Of a stretch of DNA of 64,000 nucleotides, positions 25,710-35,003 are shown one piece after another. Position numbers and translations under genes: made by a program. The DNA lies in contig NZ_JASNRA010000005.1 of NCBI RefSeq assembly GCF_030411955.1, forward strand, positions 117,655 through 181,654. Reading direction: 5' to 3'. Positions within the stretch are counted from its first letter, which is position 1, and every line of letters starts with the position of its first letter. The stretch comes from Massilia sp. YIM B02443. Its GTDB lineage: Bacteria; Pseudomonadota; Gammaproteobacteria; Burkholderiales; Burkholderiaceae_D. The notes below the pieces were generated by a model that searched no databases, was not told the DNA's origin, and saw only the letters and a program-made list of their open reading frames with translations.

Positions 25710-26708
25710 ATGGCCGAAGACGATCACAAACTGCCGGACCCACCGTCCGGGCCTGAGCTCGAGAAACGCCCCGAGACCCCGGTGCGGGTGCCGGACCGGC
25801 GCGCCGGCGGACACGGCGCCGGCGGTGCGCCGCGCTACCAGCGCGACGGCGACACGCCGCTGGCGCTGGCCGGGCGCGTGATCAGCTCGCGTTTCCGCTC
25901 GCTGCGCGAACGCTTCAACCGCGACTTCATGCAGCGCACGCTGCACATCGGCGTCTCGGCCCGCATTTTTCACCCGGAAGCCGGCGCCAAGGGCCTGCTC
26001 AGCAAGAACCTGCAGTATCTGGAAGAGTCGATCGCCCAATGGGTGATGTCGCGCGACGTGCTGGTGTTCATGATCCCGACGGTGAATACCAACGGGCTGC
26101 TACACCCCAGCAATATCACGCTGCGCCACTATGCGCGTCACCTGGACGGCCTGGTGCTGCAGGGCGGGGCCGACGTGGCGCCGCAGACCTATTCCGAAAC
26201 CCCGACCCGGCCCGAATGGAGCGGCGACCGCGCGCGCGACGTCTACGAGCTGGAACTGCTGCATGAATTCGTCGACGCCGGCAAGCCGGTGCTGGGCGTG
26301 TGCCGCGGCTGCCAGCTGATCAACGTCGCCTTCGGCGGCACGCTGCACCAGGACGTCGCCACCGAATTCCCCGAAGCGCTGCCGCACGTGCACGACCTGT
26401 ACGATGCGCACCGGCATGCGATCGTGTTCCCCAAGGGCTCGTCGCTGTCGCGCATGTTCCCCAAGGTCGAGCGCGCGGTGGTGAATTCGATCCACCACCA
26501 GGCGGTGAAGGACCTGGGGCGCGACGTGCGGGTGGAGGCGTATTCGGAGCCGGACGGGATCGTGGAAGCAATCCGCTACCAGCGCGCCAATTTCGTGATG
26601 GGCTTGCAATGGCATCCGGAATTCCACCGGGCGGGCGGGGTGGATCTGCTCGATTGCACGCCGGTGCTGGATGAGTTCCTGCGGGCGGCGCGCGAGACGC
26701 GGTTGTAA
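25710..26708 (+). CDS. Class I glutamine amidotransferase-like hydrolase (peptidase C26, PuuD-like)
   Basis: The catalytic triad of gamma-glutamyl-GABA hydrolase-type enzymes is visible: nucleophile Cys198 in VLGVCRGCQLINVAFGG, and His302 with Glu304 in LQWHPEF. The segment LDGLVLQGGADVAP is also typical. Such enzymes hydrolyse gamma-glutamyl amides, for example in putrescine breakdown. The first 70 residues are Pro/Arg/Gly-rich and look disordered; the conserved domain starts near RTLHIGVSARIFHPE. A start at a later codon is possible. No putrescine pathway gene is beside it, so the substrate is open. Confidence 0.82.
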   Translation: MAEDDHKLPDPPSGPELEKRPETPVRVPDRRAGGHGAGGAPRYQRDGDTPLALAGRVISSRFRSLRERFNRDFMQRTLHIGVSARIFHPEAGAKGLLSKNLQYLEESIAQWVMSRDVLVFMIPTVNTNGLLHPSNITLRHYARHLDGLVLQGGADVAPQTYSETPTRPEWSGDRARDVYELELLHEFVDAGKPVLGVCRGCQLINVAFGGTLHQDVATEFPEALPHVHDLYDAHRHAIVFPKGSSLSRMFPKVERAVVNSIHHQAVKDLGRDVRVEAYSEPDGIVEAIRYQRANFVMGLQWHPEFHRAGGVDLLDCTPVLDEFLRAARETRL

Positions 26709-26796
26709 GGCCGCGTCGCTTGCCCTTGCTGTACGTCAACGGTCTCCACGCGGCTACCGAAAACGCTTGCTTTCGCCCCTCGACCGGTCAATAATT

Positions 26797-26815
26797 AAAT
26801 GAGAATCATTCGCAT
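26797..26815. promoter_or_regulatory. Candidate Fur box
   Basis: AAATGAGAATCATTCGCAT contains the core AATGAGAATCATT, a close match to the Fur consensus made of NATWAT hexamers. It lies 84 bases upstream of the ATG at 26899 in an AT-rich patch. Iron-dependent repression of the downstream gene is inferred. Confidence 0.68.
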
Positions 26816-26898
26816 CCATGTGCGGCGTGATTCACCATGAATTCTTGATTCCGTCCCTTACCCGCCAGGCGCAGGGCACGCATTTTGGAGACGCACAC

Positions 26899-27258
26899 AT
26901 GATCAACCCCGCCGCAATTCCGACGCTGGCGGCGTCGCACGAACCGCGCAGCCAGGACGCGCTGCTGGTCGCTTCCTTGTTACACCTGATGTCCCACTAC
27001 AGCGTGCGCACCTCCGGGCCGATGAGCGGCGAGCAGCCATGCGTCAAGCTTGCATCGGTGATCGAACGCCACCTGTGCGCGTTGGCGCGCCTGCCGAGCA
27101 TCGATCCGGTGCTGCGCGCCACCTGCGAGCAGCTGGCCGACCAGTGGGCCGGCGTGGTCGACGCCAAGCTGCCGGCGCCGGCGCCCACCCGCCAGCCGCT
27201 GCTGGCGCGTTTCATGAAAGGCGGCTGGCCCGGCAAGGTCGCCCCGCTGGCCGGCTGA
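26899..27258 (+). CDS. Small Fur-box-preceded protein of unknown function
   Basis: The 119-residue protein is predicted mostly helical, with SLLHLMSHYSVRTSG near residue 25, CVKLASVIERHLCALARLP in the middle and LRATCEQLADQWAGVVDAKL later. The tail from about 95 on is Pro-rich and basic. It has three Cys, two of them in the middle helix. There is no signal peptide or membrane segment. I do not recognise a named family. The ATG at 26899 has a good ribosome site (TTTGGAGACG); an earlier in-frame start at 26818 overlaps the Fur box region and is less likely. The upstream Fur box suggests a role in iron metabolism or low-iron adaptation. Confidence 0.72.
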   Translation: MINPAAIPTLAASHEPRSQDALLVASLLHLMSHYSVRTSGPMSGEQPCVKLASVIERHLCALARLPSIDPVLRATCEQLADQWAGVVDAKLPAPAPTRQPLLARFMKGGWPGKVAPLAG

Positions 27259-27273
27259 CCGCGCCGGCGCTGT

Positions 27274-28422
27274 TCACAGCGCCGTGGTCGGCCCGCCGCG
27301 GAAGTGCCCGATCGCCGCGTTGACCATGCCTTCGACGCTGCCTTCGTGCTCGAAGTGGCGGCGCAGGATGGCGGCGTCGCTGCCGCCCTCGACCGCCGCC
27401 GCCAGGTGGCGCAGCGCGTCGACGCTGCCCAGCGCTTCGGCGTGCGGCAGCATCTGGTCGAGCGTGGCCAGGATGTCGTCGCGCATCGCCAAGCTGTCAT
27501 AGGTTTTCGGATGCGTGATGGTGCCCTCCAGGCCGAAGCGGCAAGCCTGGAAGCGGTTGTAGTTGTAGACCAGGTAATCGTCTTCGGCCGGCATCTCTTC
27601 AAACGCGCCGCTCGCCTTGCGCTCCAGCAGATAGCGGCACAGCGCCTGCAGGTAGGCGGCCAGCGCCGCCGCCCGTTCGACCGTCAGCGGCGTGTCGCAC
27701 ACGCGCAGCTCGATGGTGCCGAATTCCGGCTTCGGCCGCAGATCCCAGTAAAAGTCCTTCATGCTCTTGATGATGTTGGTGCGCTCCATCTTGGCAAAAT
27801 AGACGTCCGAGAACTCCTGCCAGCTCAGCGTGAACGGCGCGCGCCCGCTCATCGGGAAGGCGAACACCGAATTCAGGCGCGCCGATTCGAACAGGCTGTC
27901 GGTGCCCTGCACGAAGGGCGACGAGGCCGACAGCGCGATGAAGTGCGGCAGGTAGCGGTTCAGCGCGTGCAGCAGGTACATGGCGTCGTCGCCGTTGGCG
28001 CAGCCGATGTGCACGTGCTGGCCGAACACCGTGAACTGCTTGGCCAGGTAGCCGTACAGCTGCGACAGGTATTCGTAGCGCGGCTTGGCCGAGATCTTCT
28101 GATCCGACCAGTGCTGGAACGGGTGGGTGCCGCCGCCGGCGATGCCGATATTGAGCATGTCGCTGGCCGCGACCAGGGTGTCGCGGATCTCGAGCAGCTC
28201 GCTCAGCAGCGGCTCGTACGACGAGTGCACGCTCGAATTAATCTCGATCATGCTCTCGGTGATCTCGGGCGTGACGTTGCCGGGGAACGGCTTCCTCTTC
28301 AACAGGTGCATCAGGTCGGGGCTGGCGGCGGTCAGGTTGAAATCCGACAGGCTCACCAGCTGCAGCTCGAGCTCGACCCCGAAGGTGAGCGGCGTAGAGG
28401 GGTTGAACGTTTCAAGAGGCAT
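27274..28422 (-). CDS. ybdK: YbdK-family carboxylate-amine ligase (glutamate-cysteine ligase type 2)
   Basis: The 382-residue protein belongs to the GCS2/YbdK family, which shares the fold of gamma-glutamylcysteine ligase and has weak ligase activity in E. coli. Typical segments are [16 protein letters not shown] at the start, the metal-binding FGQHVHIGC region and ELRVCDTP. The physiological product is not established for the family. It overlaps the upstream antiporter gene by 11 bases, so the two form a translationally coupled pair; a joint role in redox or ion homeostasis is only inference. Confidence 0.9.
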   Translation of the reverse strand: MPLETFNPSTPLTFGVELELQLVSLSDFNLTAASPDLMHLLKRKPFPGNVTPEITESMIEINSSVHSSYEPLLSELLEIRDTLVAASDMLNIGIAGGGTHPFQHWSDQKISAKPRYEYLSQLYGYLAKQFTVFGQHVHIGCANGDDAMYLLHALNRYLPHFIALSASSPFVQGTDSLFESARLNSVFAFPMSGRAPFTLSWQEFSDVYFAKMERTNIIKSMKDFYWDLRPKPEFGTIELRVCDTPLTVERAAALAAYLQALCRYLLERKASGAFEEMPAEDDYLVYNYNRFQACRFGLEGTITHPKTYDSLAMRDDILATLDQMLPHAEALGSVDALRHLAAAVEGGSDAAILRRHFEHEGSVEGMVNAAIGHFRGGPTTAL

Positions 28423-29602
28423 GATGCGACTCCGGTGCTTCGCGCGCCCACACCAGGGCGCGCTGGATGATGATCGGGCCGAAGACTTCGAGCAGCATCG
28501 TCACCGCCGCCATCGCGCGCAATTCCTCGACCACCTGCACCCCGGCATAGCGGGTGTGCTCGAGCAGCAGGATCACGAACACGGCCAGCGGCGCCAGCCC
28601 GAGGCCGGTCAGCATCCCCTTGCGCCGGGTAATGCCGGACAGGTGGGCGAAGGCGGTGACGCCGGCGGTCTTGGCCAGCATGCGCACCAATACTACCGCC
28701 AGCGCCAGCCAGAAGGCGTCACGCACCAGGCGCCAGTCGATGGTGGACGCGGCGTACACGAACAGCAAGATGGTCAGTACCTCACCCAGCACGCCGAAGT
28801 TGCGCTGCGTCTGGTTGAAGGCGACGCGCCGGTAGCGCACTGTCAGGCCGAAGGCCAGCGCCGCAGCCACCGGCGACAGGCCGGTGCGGTCGCAGATCGA
28901 CACCAGCAGGATCACCGCCAGCGCGAAGGCCACGGTGGCGTCCTGCTGCGCATTGCCGGTAGCGCGCAGCAGGGCCGGGACGACGACGCCCAAGATGGCG
29001 CCAGCCAAGAGCGAACCGGCCAGCATCACCATGCTTTGCCACAGTGCTTCGCCAACCGCATCATAGGTGCGGAAGATCCAGAAGCCGATGATGGCGTTGA
29101 AGGCGAACACCGCCAGCACGCAGTTCAAGGCCGACAGGTGCAGCACGCGCTCGGTCATCTGGCCCGAGCTGCGCTGCTCGTTGATGATGCGCACCACGGT
29201 GGCGGGTGACGTCGCCATCGACAACGACGCCATCAGCAGCGCCGTGATCTGGCTGGTGCCGAACAGGGTGGCGACGATGAAGACGGCGACGAAGGTCAGC
29301 CCGGCCTCGACCAGGCCGGCCACGCCGATCCAAGGGTTGGTGACCAGCCAGCGCAGGTTGATGCGGTTGCCGAGTTCAAACAGGACCAGGCCGAAGGCGA
29401 TGTTGGCCAGCAGCGCCATCGGGCCCATGTCGGGCGCGGGCAGGGCGCCGAGCTGGGCGCTGCCGAAGGCGAAGCCGACCAGCCCATAGAAACTGATGCG
29501 CGGCAGGCCGGTCCAGCGCTGCCCGAATTCGCCGGCCAGCCAGGCGAGCACGATCGCCAGCGGCCACGCAAGGCTCGTCAGCAGGGACAGCAGGTCTGGC
29601 AT
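28412..29602 (-). CDS. Cation:proton antiporter (CPA superfamily)
   Basis: The 396-residue protein has about 12 hydrophobic segments and the layout of monovalent cation:proton antiporters of the KefB/NhaP superfamily. Polar sites inside membrane segments include an Asn-Arg pair in [11 protein letters not shown] and the segment [20 protein letters not shown] typical of the conserved core. No TrkA-N or other cytoplasmic regulatory domain follows. I chose the ATG at 29602 because GGGAGAT precedes it; the frame is open 24 codons further. It is coupled to ybdK. Confidence 0.85.
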   Translation of the reverse strand: MPDLLSLLTSLAWPLAIVLAWLAGEFGQRWTGLPRISFYGLVGFAFGSAQLGALPAPDMGPMALLANIAFGLVLFELGNRINLRWLVTNPWIGVAGLVEAGLTFVAVFIVATLFGTSQITALLMASLSMATSPATVVRIINEQRSSGQMTERVLHLSALNCVLAVFAFNAIIGFWIFRTYDAVGEALWQSMVMLAGSLLAGAILGVVVPALLRATGNAQQDATVAFALAVILLVSICDRTGLSPVAAALAFGLTVRYRRVAFNQTQRNFGVLGEVLTILLFVYAASTIDWRLVRDAFWLALAVVLVRMLAKTAGVTAFAHLSGITRRKGMLTGLGLAPLAVFVILLLEHTRYAGVQVVEELRAMAAVTMLLEVFGPIIIQRALVWAREAPESHHAS

Positions 29603-29784
29603 TGAATCTCCCAAGTCATTGTTCTGGCTTGCCCGTCCCCACGCCCTGTGCGAAGCACGGCGAGCGGCGGGCAAGTGACGCTATTCTTGGCGATTCGGGC
29701 GCGGCCGTCCGTGTCCGTACTAACACAGTGCGTAAGGACGGGTGATGCACCGCAAGGGTGCGGGTCAATATGGCGGCAGGATGC

Positions 29785-30954
29785 TTATTTGCTCAGCAGC
29801 CGCATGGCCCTCTCCAGCCCATCGAGCGTGATCGGAAACATGCGGTTGTTCATGATCTGCCGGATCAAGGTGATCGACTGCCGGTACTGCCACAAATGCT
29901 CCGGCTCAGGATTGAGCCACGCGAACTTGGGGAAGGTGGTGACGAAGCGCGCCAGCCACTCCGCACCCGGCTCCTCGTTGTTGTACTCGACCGACCCGCC
30001 GGGCGCGATCACCTCGTACGGGCTCATGGTGGCGTCGCCCACGAACAGGATGCGCGTATCGGCCGGATACTTGCGCAACACGTCCCAGGTGTCGAAGCGC
30101 TCGCTGTGGCGACGCCGGTTGTTCTTCCACAGGTAGTCGTAGACGCAGTTGTGAAAGTAATAGAACTCCATGTTCTTGAATTCGCTGCTGGCGGCCGAGA
30201 ACAGTTCTTCGGTGCGCTCGATGTGGTCGTCCATCGAGCCGCCGACGTCGAACAGCATCACCACCTTGATCCGGTTGCGCCGCTCGGGACGCATGCGGAT
30301 GTCGAGCCAGCCGGCGTTGCTGGCGGTGGCGCGGATGGTGTCGTCCAGCGCCAGTTCGTCCGCCGCGCCGTGGCGCGCGAAGCGGCGCAGGCGGCGCAGC
30401 GCCACCTTCAGGTTGCGCGTGCCCAGTTCGCGCTCGCCGTCGTAGTCGCGGAAGGTACGCTGTTCCCACACCTTGACCGCGCTGCGGTTGCGGCCACCGC
30501 CGCCGATGCGGATCCCTTCCGGATTGGTGCCGCCATGGCCGAACGGCGAGGTGCCGCCGGTGCCGATCCACTTGCTGCCGCCGGCGTGGCGTTCCTTCTG
30601 TTCCTTCAGCAGTTCCTGCAAACGCTGCTGCAATTTGTCGTAGCCGAATTTTTCCAGCTGCGCCTTCTGCTCGGGCGTGAGTTCGCGCTCGAAGCGCTTG
30701 ATCAGCCAGTCGAGCGGAATCTCGGCCTTCTCGTCGAACACCGCATCGAGGCCCCTGAACCAGGCGCCGAACACGCGATCGAACTTGTCGAAGTGGGCTT
30801 CGTCCTTCACCAGCGTCAGGCGCGCCAGGTAATAGAACTCGTCGAGCGAAGGCAGGATCACCTGGCGCTGCAGGGCTTCGAGCAGCGTCAGGAACTCGCG
30901 GATCGAGACCGGGACCTTGGCGTCGCGCAGCGCGCGGAAGAAGTCGATCAGCAT
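29785..30954 (-). CDS. VWA-domain protein, CoxE-like partner of a MoxR ATPase
   Basis: The 389-residue cytoplasmic protein has a CoxE-type von Willebrand A domain in its C-terminal half. The MIDAS metal site is partly visible as LFDVGGSMDDH (Asp236, Ser240). The N-terminal 130 residues are helical, with a charged stretch around LLKEQKERHAGG, followed by a Gly-rich linker (about 125 to 157) carrying GTGG, GHGGTN and GGGGRN. MoxR-VWA pairs act as chaperones that insert metals or remodel protein complexes; the target here is unknown. It overlaps the GNAT gene by seven bases and is the last gene of that operon. Confidence 0.87.
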   Translation of the reverse strand: MLIDFFRALRDAKVPVSIREFLTLLEALQRQVILPSLDEFYYLARLTLVKDEAHFDKFDRVFGAWFRGLDAVFDEKAEIPLDWLIKRFERELTPEQKAQLEKFGYDKLQQRLQELLKEQKERHAGGSKWIGTGGTSPFGHGGTNPEGIRIGGGGRNRSAVKVWEQRTFRDYDGERELGTRNLKVALRRLRRFARHGAADELALDDTIRATASNAGWLDIRMRPERRNRIKVVMLFDVGGSMDDHIERTEELFSAASSEFKNMEFYYFHNCVYDYLWKNNRRRHSERFDTWDVLRKYPADTRILFVGDATMSPYEVIAPGGSVEYNNEEPGAEWLARFVTTFPKFAWLNPEPEHLWQYRQSITLIRQIMNNRMFPITLDGLERAMRLLSK

Positions 30955-31547
30955 GCGACGGCTCCGGCGTGGTGGGCCAGCCGTGCCTGCAGGCCTGCGC
31001 GCACCTGCGGCCACTCGGCGCGCAGGATGCTGAACATGACCGTATCGCGCACGGTCCCGTCACGGCGCAGCGCATGGTGGCGCAGCACGCCGTCGCGCCG
31101 GGCGCCCAGGCGCGCGATCGCGGCTTGCGAAGCAAAGTTCTCGCAGTCGGTGCGCAGGCCGACCACCGCGCAGCCGAGCGTGTCGAAAGCATGCGCCAGC
31201 AGCATCAGCTTGCAGCTGGTGTTGACGTGGCTGCGCTGCACCCGTTTCGCATACCAGGTGTAGCCGATTTCGACGCGGTCGATCTCCGGCACGATGTCGT
31301 GGTAGCTGGTGGTGCCGATGACGGTGTCCGACGCCGCATCGACCACGGCGAAGGCCTGGCGGTTATTCATCGTCAGCCCGGCCTCGACATAGCGCTCGGT
31401 ATCCTGCGGCGTTGGCACGCTGGTCACGCGCAGGTTCCACAGTTCGCCGTCGGCGGCGGCCGCGCGCAGGCCGTCGGCGTGGTGCGGCGCCAGCGGTTCG
31501 AGGCGCACGCCGTTGAATTCCAGCGTCAGCGGCCGGACCTCGATCAT
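30948..31547 (-). CDS. GNAT N-acetyltransferase (RimJ/RimL-like) embedded in a MoxR-VWA operon
   Basis: The 199-residue protein is a GNAT of the RimJ/RimL type, with RLEPLAPHHADGL near the start, VIGTTSYHDIVPEIDRVEIGYTW broken around residues 90 to 112, and the motif RVQRSHVNTSCKLMLLAHAF in the acetyl-CoA region. The later segment LRTDCENFASQAAIARLGAR is typical. Its ATG overlaps the moxR stop as ATGA, and its own stop overlaps the start of the VWA gene, so all three are made together. The substrate is unknown; acetylation of the VWA or MoxR protein, or of their client, is a possibility raised only by this layout. Confidence 0.85.
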   Translation of the reverse strand: MIEVRPLTLEFNGVRLEPLAPHHADGLRAAAADGELWNLRVTSVPTPQDTERYVEAGLTMNNRQAFAVVDAASDTVIGTTSYHDIVPEIDRVEIGYTWYAKRVQRSHVNTSCKLMLLAHAFDTLGCAVVGLRTDCENFASQAAIARLGARRDGVLRHHALRRDGTVRDTVMFSILRAEWPQVRAGLQARLAHHAGAVAC

Positions 31548-32410
31548 CGGTTGGTCCTCGACATGAACATCAGGCGCTCGAACAGTTGCACGTCCTGTTC
31601 GTTCTTGAGCAGGGCACCGTGCAGCGGCGGCACGCCGGCCTTGTTGTCCTTGCCGGCCAGCGCGGCGGCCGGGATGTCCTCGGCCAGCAGCAGCTTGAGC
31701 CAGTCGAGGAATTCCGAAGTCGACGGCTTCTTCTTGATGCCGGGGACGTCGCGCAGCGCATAGAAGCTTTGCAGTGCGGCCGCCAGCAGGTCTTGCCGCA
31801 AAGTCGGGAAGTGCACGCCGACGATGTCGGCCATCGTCTCGCGGTCGGGGAACTGGATGTAGTGGAAGAAGCAGCGGCGCAGGAAGGCGTCCGGCAGTTC
31901 CTTTTCGTTGTTGGAGGTGATGATCACCAGTGGCCGGTGCCTGGCCACCACCATCTCGCGCGTCTCGTAGACGTAGAACTCCATGCGATCGAGTTCGCGC
32001 AGCAGGTCGTTCGGGAACTCGATATCGGCCTTGTCGATCTCGTCGATCAGGAGGATCACCGGCTCGGGCGCGGTGAAGGCTTGCCACAGCACGCCCTTGA
32101 CGATGTAGTTCTGAATGTCGCGCACGCGCTCGTCGCCCAGCTGCGAGTCGCGCAGGCGCGAGACGGCGTCGTATTCGTACAGGCCCTGCTGGGCCTTGGT
32201 GGTGGATTTCACGTGCCACTGCAGCAGCGGCATGTTCAGCGCGGCCGCCACTTCCTCGGCCAGCATGGTCTTGCCGGTGCCCGGCTCGCCCTTGATCAGG
32301 AGCGGACGGCCCAGCGTCAGGGCGGCGTTGACGGCCAGTTTCAGGTCGGCGGTGGCGACGTAGTTGTCGCTGCCTTCGAAGCGCGACGGAGCTTGGGATG
32401 AGGCTTGCAT
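31544..32410 (-). CDS. MoxR-family AAA+ ATPase
   Basis: The 288-residue protein is a compact MoxR-type AAA+ ATPase: Walker A GEPGTGKTMLAEE at residues 41 to 53, Walker B LLIDEIDKAD at 120 to 129, sensor 1 in LVIITSNNEKELPDAFLRRC and the arginine region in FLRRCFFHYI. MoxR proteins work with VWA-domain partners to mature metal-containing or multi-subunit enzymes. It is the first gene of the operon with the GNAT and VWA genes. The divergent cytochrome c gene lies 188 bases away; a link to cytochrome maturation is speculative. Confidence 0.92.
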   Translation of the reverse strand: MQASSQAPSRFEGSDNYVATADLKLAVNAALTLGRPLLIKGEPGTGKTMLAEEVAAALNMPLLQWHVKSTTKAQQGLYEYDAVSRLRDSQLGDERVRDIQNYIVKGVLWQAFTAPEPVILLIDEIDKADIEFPNDLLRELDRMEFYVYETREMVVARHRPLVIITSNNEKELPDAFLRRCFFHYIQFPDRETMADIVGVHFPTLRQDLLAAALQSFYALRDVPGIKKKPSTSEFLDWLKLLLAEDIPAAALAGKDNKAGVPPLHGALLKNEQDVQLFERLMFMSRTNR

Positions 32411-32598
32411 GAGGAGGGCGGAAAAGTGGTCAGGGATGACGCCGAGTATATGACAGAACCGTGCCAGAACGGCCGCCGTGACGGCATCCGCGGTTTGTAG
32501 ACTGGTGTCAAGTCTTCGGATAGAATCGGCTGGTTGGTAGACCAGTTGCTAACTTTTTGTGCGGTTGCGGTTTTCGAATCATAACTAACGAGACGCCC

Positions 32599-32967
32599 AT
32601 GAAAAAAACTTTGGCACCACTGGTACTGGCCGTATTGTGCAGCACCGCCAGTACCTCCGGCAGCGCAGTTGCAGCGGAAGTCGTCGGCAATCCCAAGGCC
32701 GCCCCCGGCAAGATCGAGATGTGCATCGGCTGCCACGCCATCCCCGGCTACAAGACCGCCTTCCCCGAGGTCTACCCGGTGCCCAAGATCGGCGGGCAGT
32801 CGGCCAGGTACATCGAGGCCGCGCTCAAGTCCTATCGCAAGGGCGACCGCAAGCACCCGTCCATGACCGGCATCGCGCGCTCGATGAGCGACCAGGACAT
32901 CGCCGACGTCGCGGCCTACTATTCCCAACAGAATTCGCAGTCAACCCCGGCCACGGCCGCGCGATGA
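32599..32967 (+). CDS. Small periplasmic cytochrome c (class I)
   Basis: The 122-residue precursor has a signal peptide ending near Ala26 and one heme-binding motif, CIGCH at residues 42 to 46. Axial Met candidates include Met83 or nearby Met in the C-terminal helix. It resembles one half of cytochrome c4 or a c553-like electron carrier. The ATG at 32599 follows AACGAGACGCCC. A second small cytochrome c gene starts nine bases after its stop, so the two are a unit, perhaps together doing the job of a diheme c4. Confidence 0.87.
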   Translation: MKKTLAPLVLAVLCSTASTSGSAVAAEVVGNPKAAPGKIEMCIGCHAIPGYKTAFPEVYPVPKIGGQSARYIEAALKSYRKGDRKHPSMTGIARSMSDQDIADVAAYYSQQNSQSTPATAAR

Positions 32968-32975
32968 GGACCGCC

Positions 32976-33314
32976 ATGAAGACACTGATTGCATCCCTCG
33001 CGCTCGGCCTGTTTTCCCTGCACGCGGCTGCCGCCGACGTGACGCGCGGCGCGGAGCTGGTCAAGAAGTACAACTGCGCCTCGTGCCACGGGGCCGATTT
33101 CAACAAGCCGATCGACCCGAGCTATCCCAAGCTGGGCGGGCAGCACGCCGATTACCTGGCGCATGCGCTGCGCGCCTATAAACGCGGGGCGGGCGCCAAC
33201 GGCCGGGTGAACGCGATCATGGCGCTGCAGGTGCAGCCGCTGTCGAACCGCGACATGGACGATATCGGCGCCTATCTGGCCAGCTTGCCGTCGCAGCTGG
33301 TGGTCAAGAAATAG
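32976..33314 (+). CDS. Small periplasmic cytochrome c, second of a pair
   Basis: The 112-residue precursor has a signal peptide ending near Ala20 (LHAAAAD) and one heme motif, CASCH at residues 34 to 38. The segments YPKLGGQHADYLAHALRAYK and PLSNRDMDDIGAYLASL match c4/c553-type cytochromes, with Met in the last helix as probable axial ligand. The ATG at 32976 has GAGGA ahead of it; an in-frame ATG at 32964 is possible. The paired gene upstream has a similar fold but is clearly diverged. Confidence 0.88.
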   Translation: MKTLIASLALGLFSLHAAAADVTRGAELVKKYNCASCHGADFNKPIDPSYPKLGGQHADYLAHALRAYKRGAGANGRVNAIMALQVQPLSNRDMDDIGAYLASLPSQLVVKK

Positions 33315-33355
33315 GCGGTTGCAGACAGGGTCTGCGCTAACTGGTAACATTGCGG

Positions 33356-33393
33356 TCCCCTTTGCTGCGCTGCGGCCAAGGGGATTTTTGTTT
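33356..33393 (+). terminator. Intrinsic terminator after the cytochrome c pair
   Basis: TCCCCTT pairs with AAGGGGA around a GC-rich inner region (GCTGCGCTGCGGC) and is followed by TTTTTGTTTTT. It ends the two-gene cytochrome transcript ahead of the SulP gene. Confidence 0.78.
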
Positions 33394-33491
33394 TTGGGTG
33401 GTGGTTGAGTTGCGCGTGTGCGGGAACGGGTTTCCATGCAAGACGCATGCGTGATCCGGCCGCCGCCCTGCGCATACCCGTTGGAGCTTCC

Positions 33492-35003
33492 GTGTCCCCC
33501 GCCTACCTCAAAACCAACCTGCTCAGCGGCCTCACCGTCGCCCTGGCCCTGGTCCCCGAAGCGATCGCCTTCGGTCTGATCGCTCACCTGTCCCCGCTCG
33601 CCGGCCTGTACGCGGCGGTGCTGGTCGCATTCATCACTTCCGCGTTCGGCGGCCGCCCCGGCATGGTGTCGGCCGCCGCCGGGTCGCTGGCGGTGGTGAT
33701 GGTGGCCCTGGTCGTGCAGCATGGGGCGCAATACCTGTTCGCGGCCGTGGTGCTGATGGGCGTGCTGCAGCTGCTGTTCGCCGCCGCCCGCCTCGGCAAA
33801 TTCATCCGCATCGTGCCGCATCCGGTGATGCTCGGCTTCGTCAACGGCCTGGCGCTGCTGATCTTCCTGGCCCAGTTCAACCACTTCAAGCAGGCCGGCC
33901 CGGACGGCAACCCGCAATGGATGCCGGGCCCCGAGCTGCTCACCATGTTCGGCATCGTCGCCGTTACCATGGCCATCATCTACCTGCTGCCGCGCCTGAC
34001 CAAAGCGGTGCCCTCGACCCTGGTCGGGATCCTGGTGGTCAGCGTCGGCTGCGCGCTGCTCGGCATCGAGACCAAGACCGTGGGCGACCTCGGCTCGATC
34101 GCCGGCGGCCTGCCCAGCTTCGCGTTACCAAGCGTGCCGTTCGACCTCGAGACGCTGCGCATCGTGTTCCCGTATTCGCTGGTGCTGGCCGGCGTCGGCC
34201 TGATCGAGTCGCTGCTGACGCTCACCCTGATCGACGAGATCACCGACACCCGCGGTCAGCCGAACCGCGAATCGCTGGCGCTGGGCGCGGCCAACGTGGT
34301 CAGCGGCTGCTTTGGCGGCATGGGCGGCTGCGCCCTGATCGGGCAGAGCATGATCAACGTGAACAGCGGCGCCACCGGACGCCTGTCCGGCATCGCGGCG
34401 GCGCTGTTCCTGCTGGCCTTCATCCTGTTCGGCTCGCGCTGGATCGAGGCGATCCCGCTGGCGGCGCTGGTCGGCGTGATGTTCGTGGTGTGCGAGAAGA
34501 CCTTTGAGTGGGGGACGTTCAGGCTGTTTGGAAAAGTGCCGCGCGCCGATGCCTTCGTGATCGTGCTGGTGGCCGGCATCACGCTGGTGTTCGACCTGGC
34601 GGTGGCGGTGATCGCGGGCGTGATCGTGTCGGCGCTGGCGTTCGCCTGGCAGCACGCCAAGCAGGTGCGCGCGCGCAGCAGCGTCGACGCCAACGGCTGG
34701 AAGGTATATGAACTGGAAGGCACGCTGTTCTTCGCCTCGGTGACGGCGTTCCAGAACGTGTTCGCGCCGAAGGACGATCCGCAGGACGTGGTGATCGACT
34801 TCGCCGGCGCGCGCGTGGCCGATCATTCGGCGATCCAGGCGATCGACGCGCTGGCCGAGCGTTATCGCGCAGCGGGCAAGCGCCTGCACCTGCGCCACCT
34901 GAGTCCCGACTGCCGCGAGCTGCTGGGCCGGGCGCAGGACATGATCGAAGTGAACGTGCTGGAAGACCCGCGTTACCGGGTGGCGGACGACAAGCTGGCT
35001 TGA
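33492..35003 (+). CDS. SulP-family anion transporter with STAS domain
   Basis: The protein has the SulP signature near its N-terminus (NLLSGLTVALALVPEAIAFG), about 10 to 12 membrane segments, and a C-terminal cytoplasmic STAS domain (about 420 to 500) around VVIDFAGARVADHSAIQAID. SulP proteins move sulfate, bicarbonate or dicarboxylates; the substrate is not determined by sequence. I chose the GTG at 33492 because TTGGAG precedes it by the right distance, giving 503 residues; an ATG at 33447 is an alternative. Its TGA directly abuts the stop of the convergent DUF1841 gene. Confidence 0.86.
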   Translation: MSPAYLKTNLLSGLTVALALVPEAIAFGLIAHLSPLAGLYAAVLVAFITSAFGGRPGMVSAAAGSLAVVMVALVVQHGAQYLFAAVVLMGVLQLLFAAARLGKFIRIVPHPVMLGFVNGLALLIFLAQFNHFKQAGPDGNPQWMPGPELLTMFGIVAVTMAIIYLLPRLTKAVPSTLVGILVVSVGCALLGIETKTVGDLGSIAGGLPSFALPSVPFDLETLRIVFPYSLVLAGVGLIESLLTLTLIDEITDTRGQPNRESLALGAANVVSGCFGGMGGCALIGQSMINVNSGATGRLSGIAAALFLLAFILFGSRWIEAIPLAALVGVMFVVCEKTFEWGTFRLFGKVPRADAFVIVLVAGITLVFDLAVAVIAGVIVSALAFAWQHAKQVRARSSVDANGWKVYELEGTLFFASVTAFQNVFAPKDDPQDVVIDFAGARVADHSAIQAIDALAERYRAAGKRLHLRHLSPDCRELLGRAQDMIEVNVLEDPRYRVADDKLA

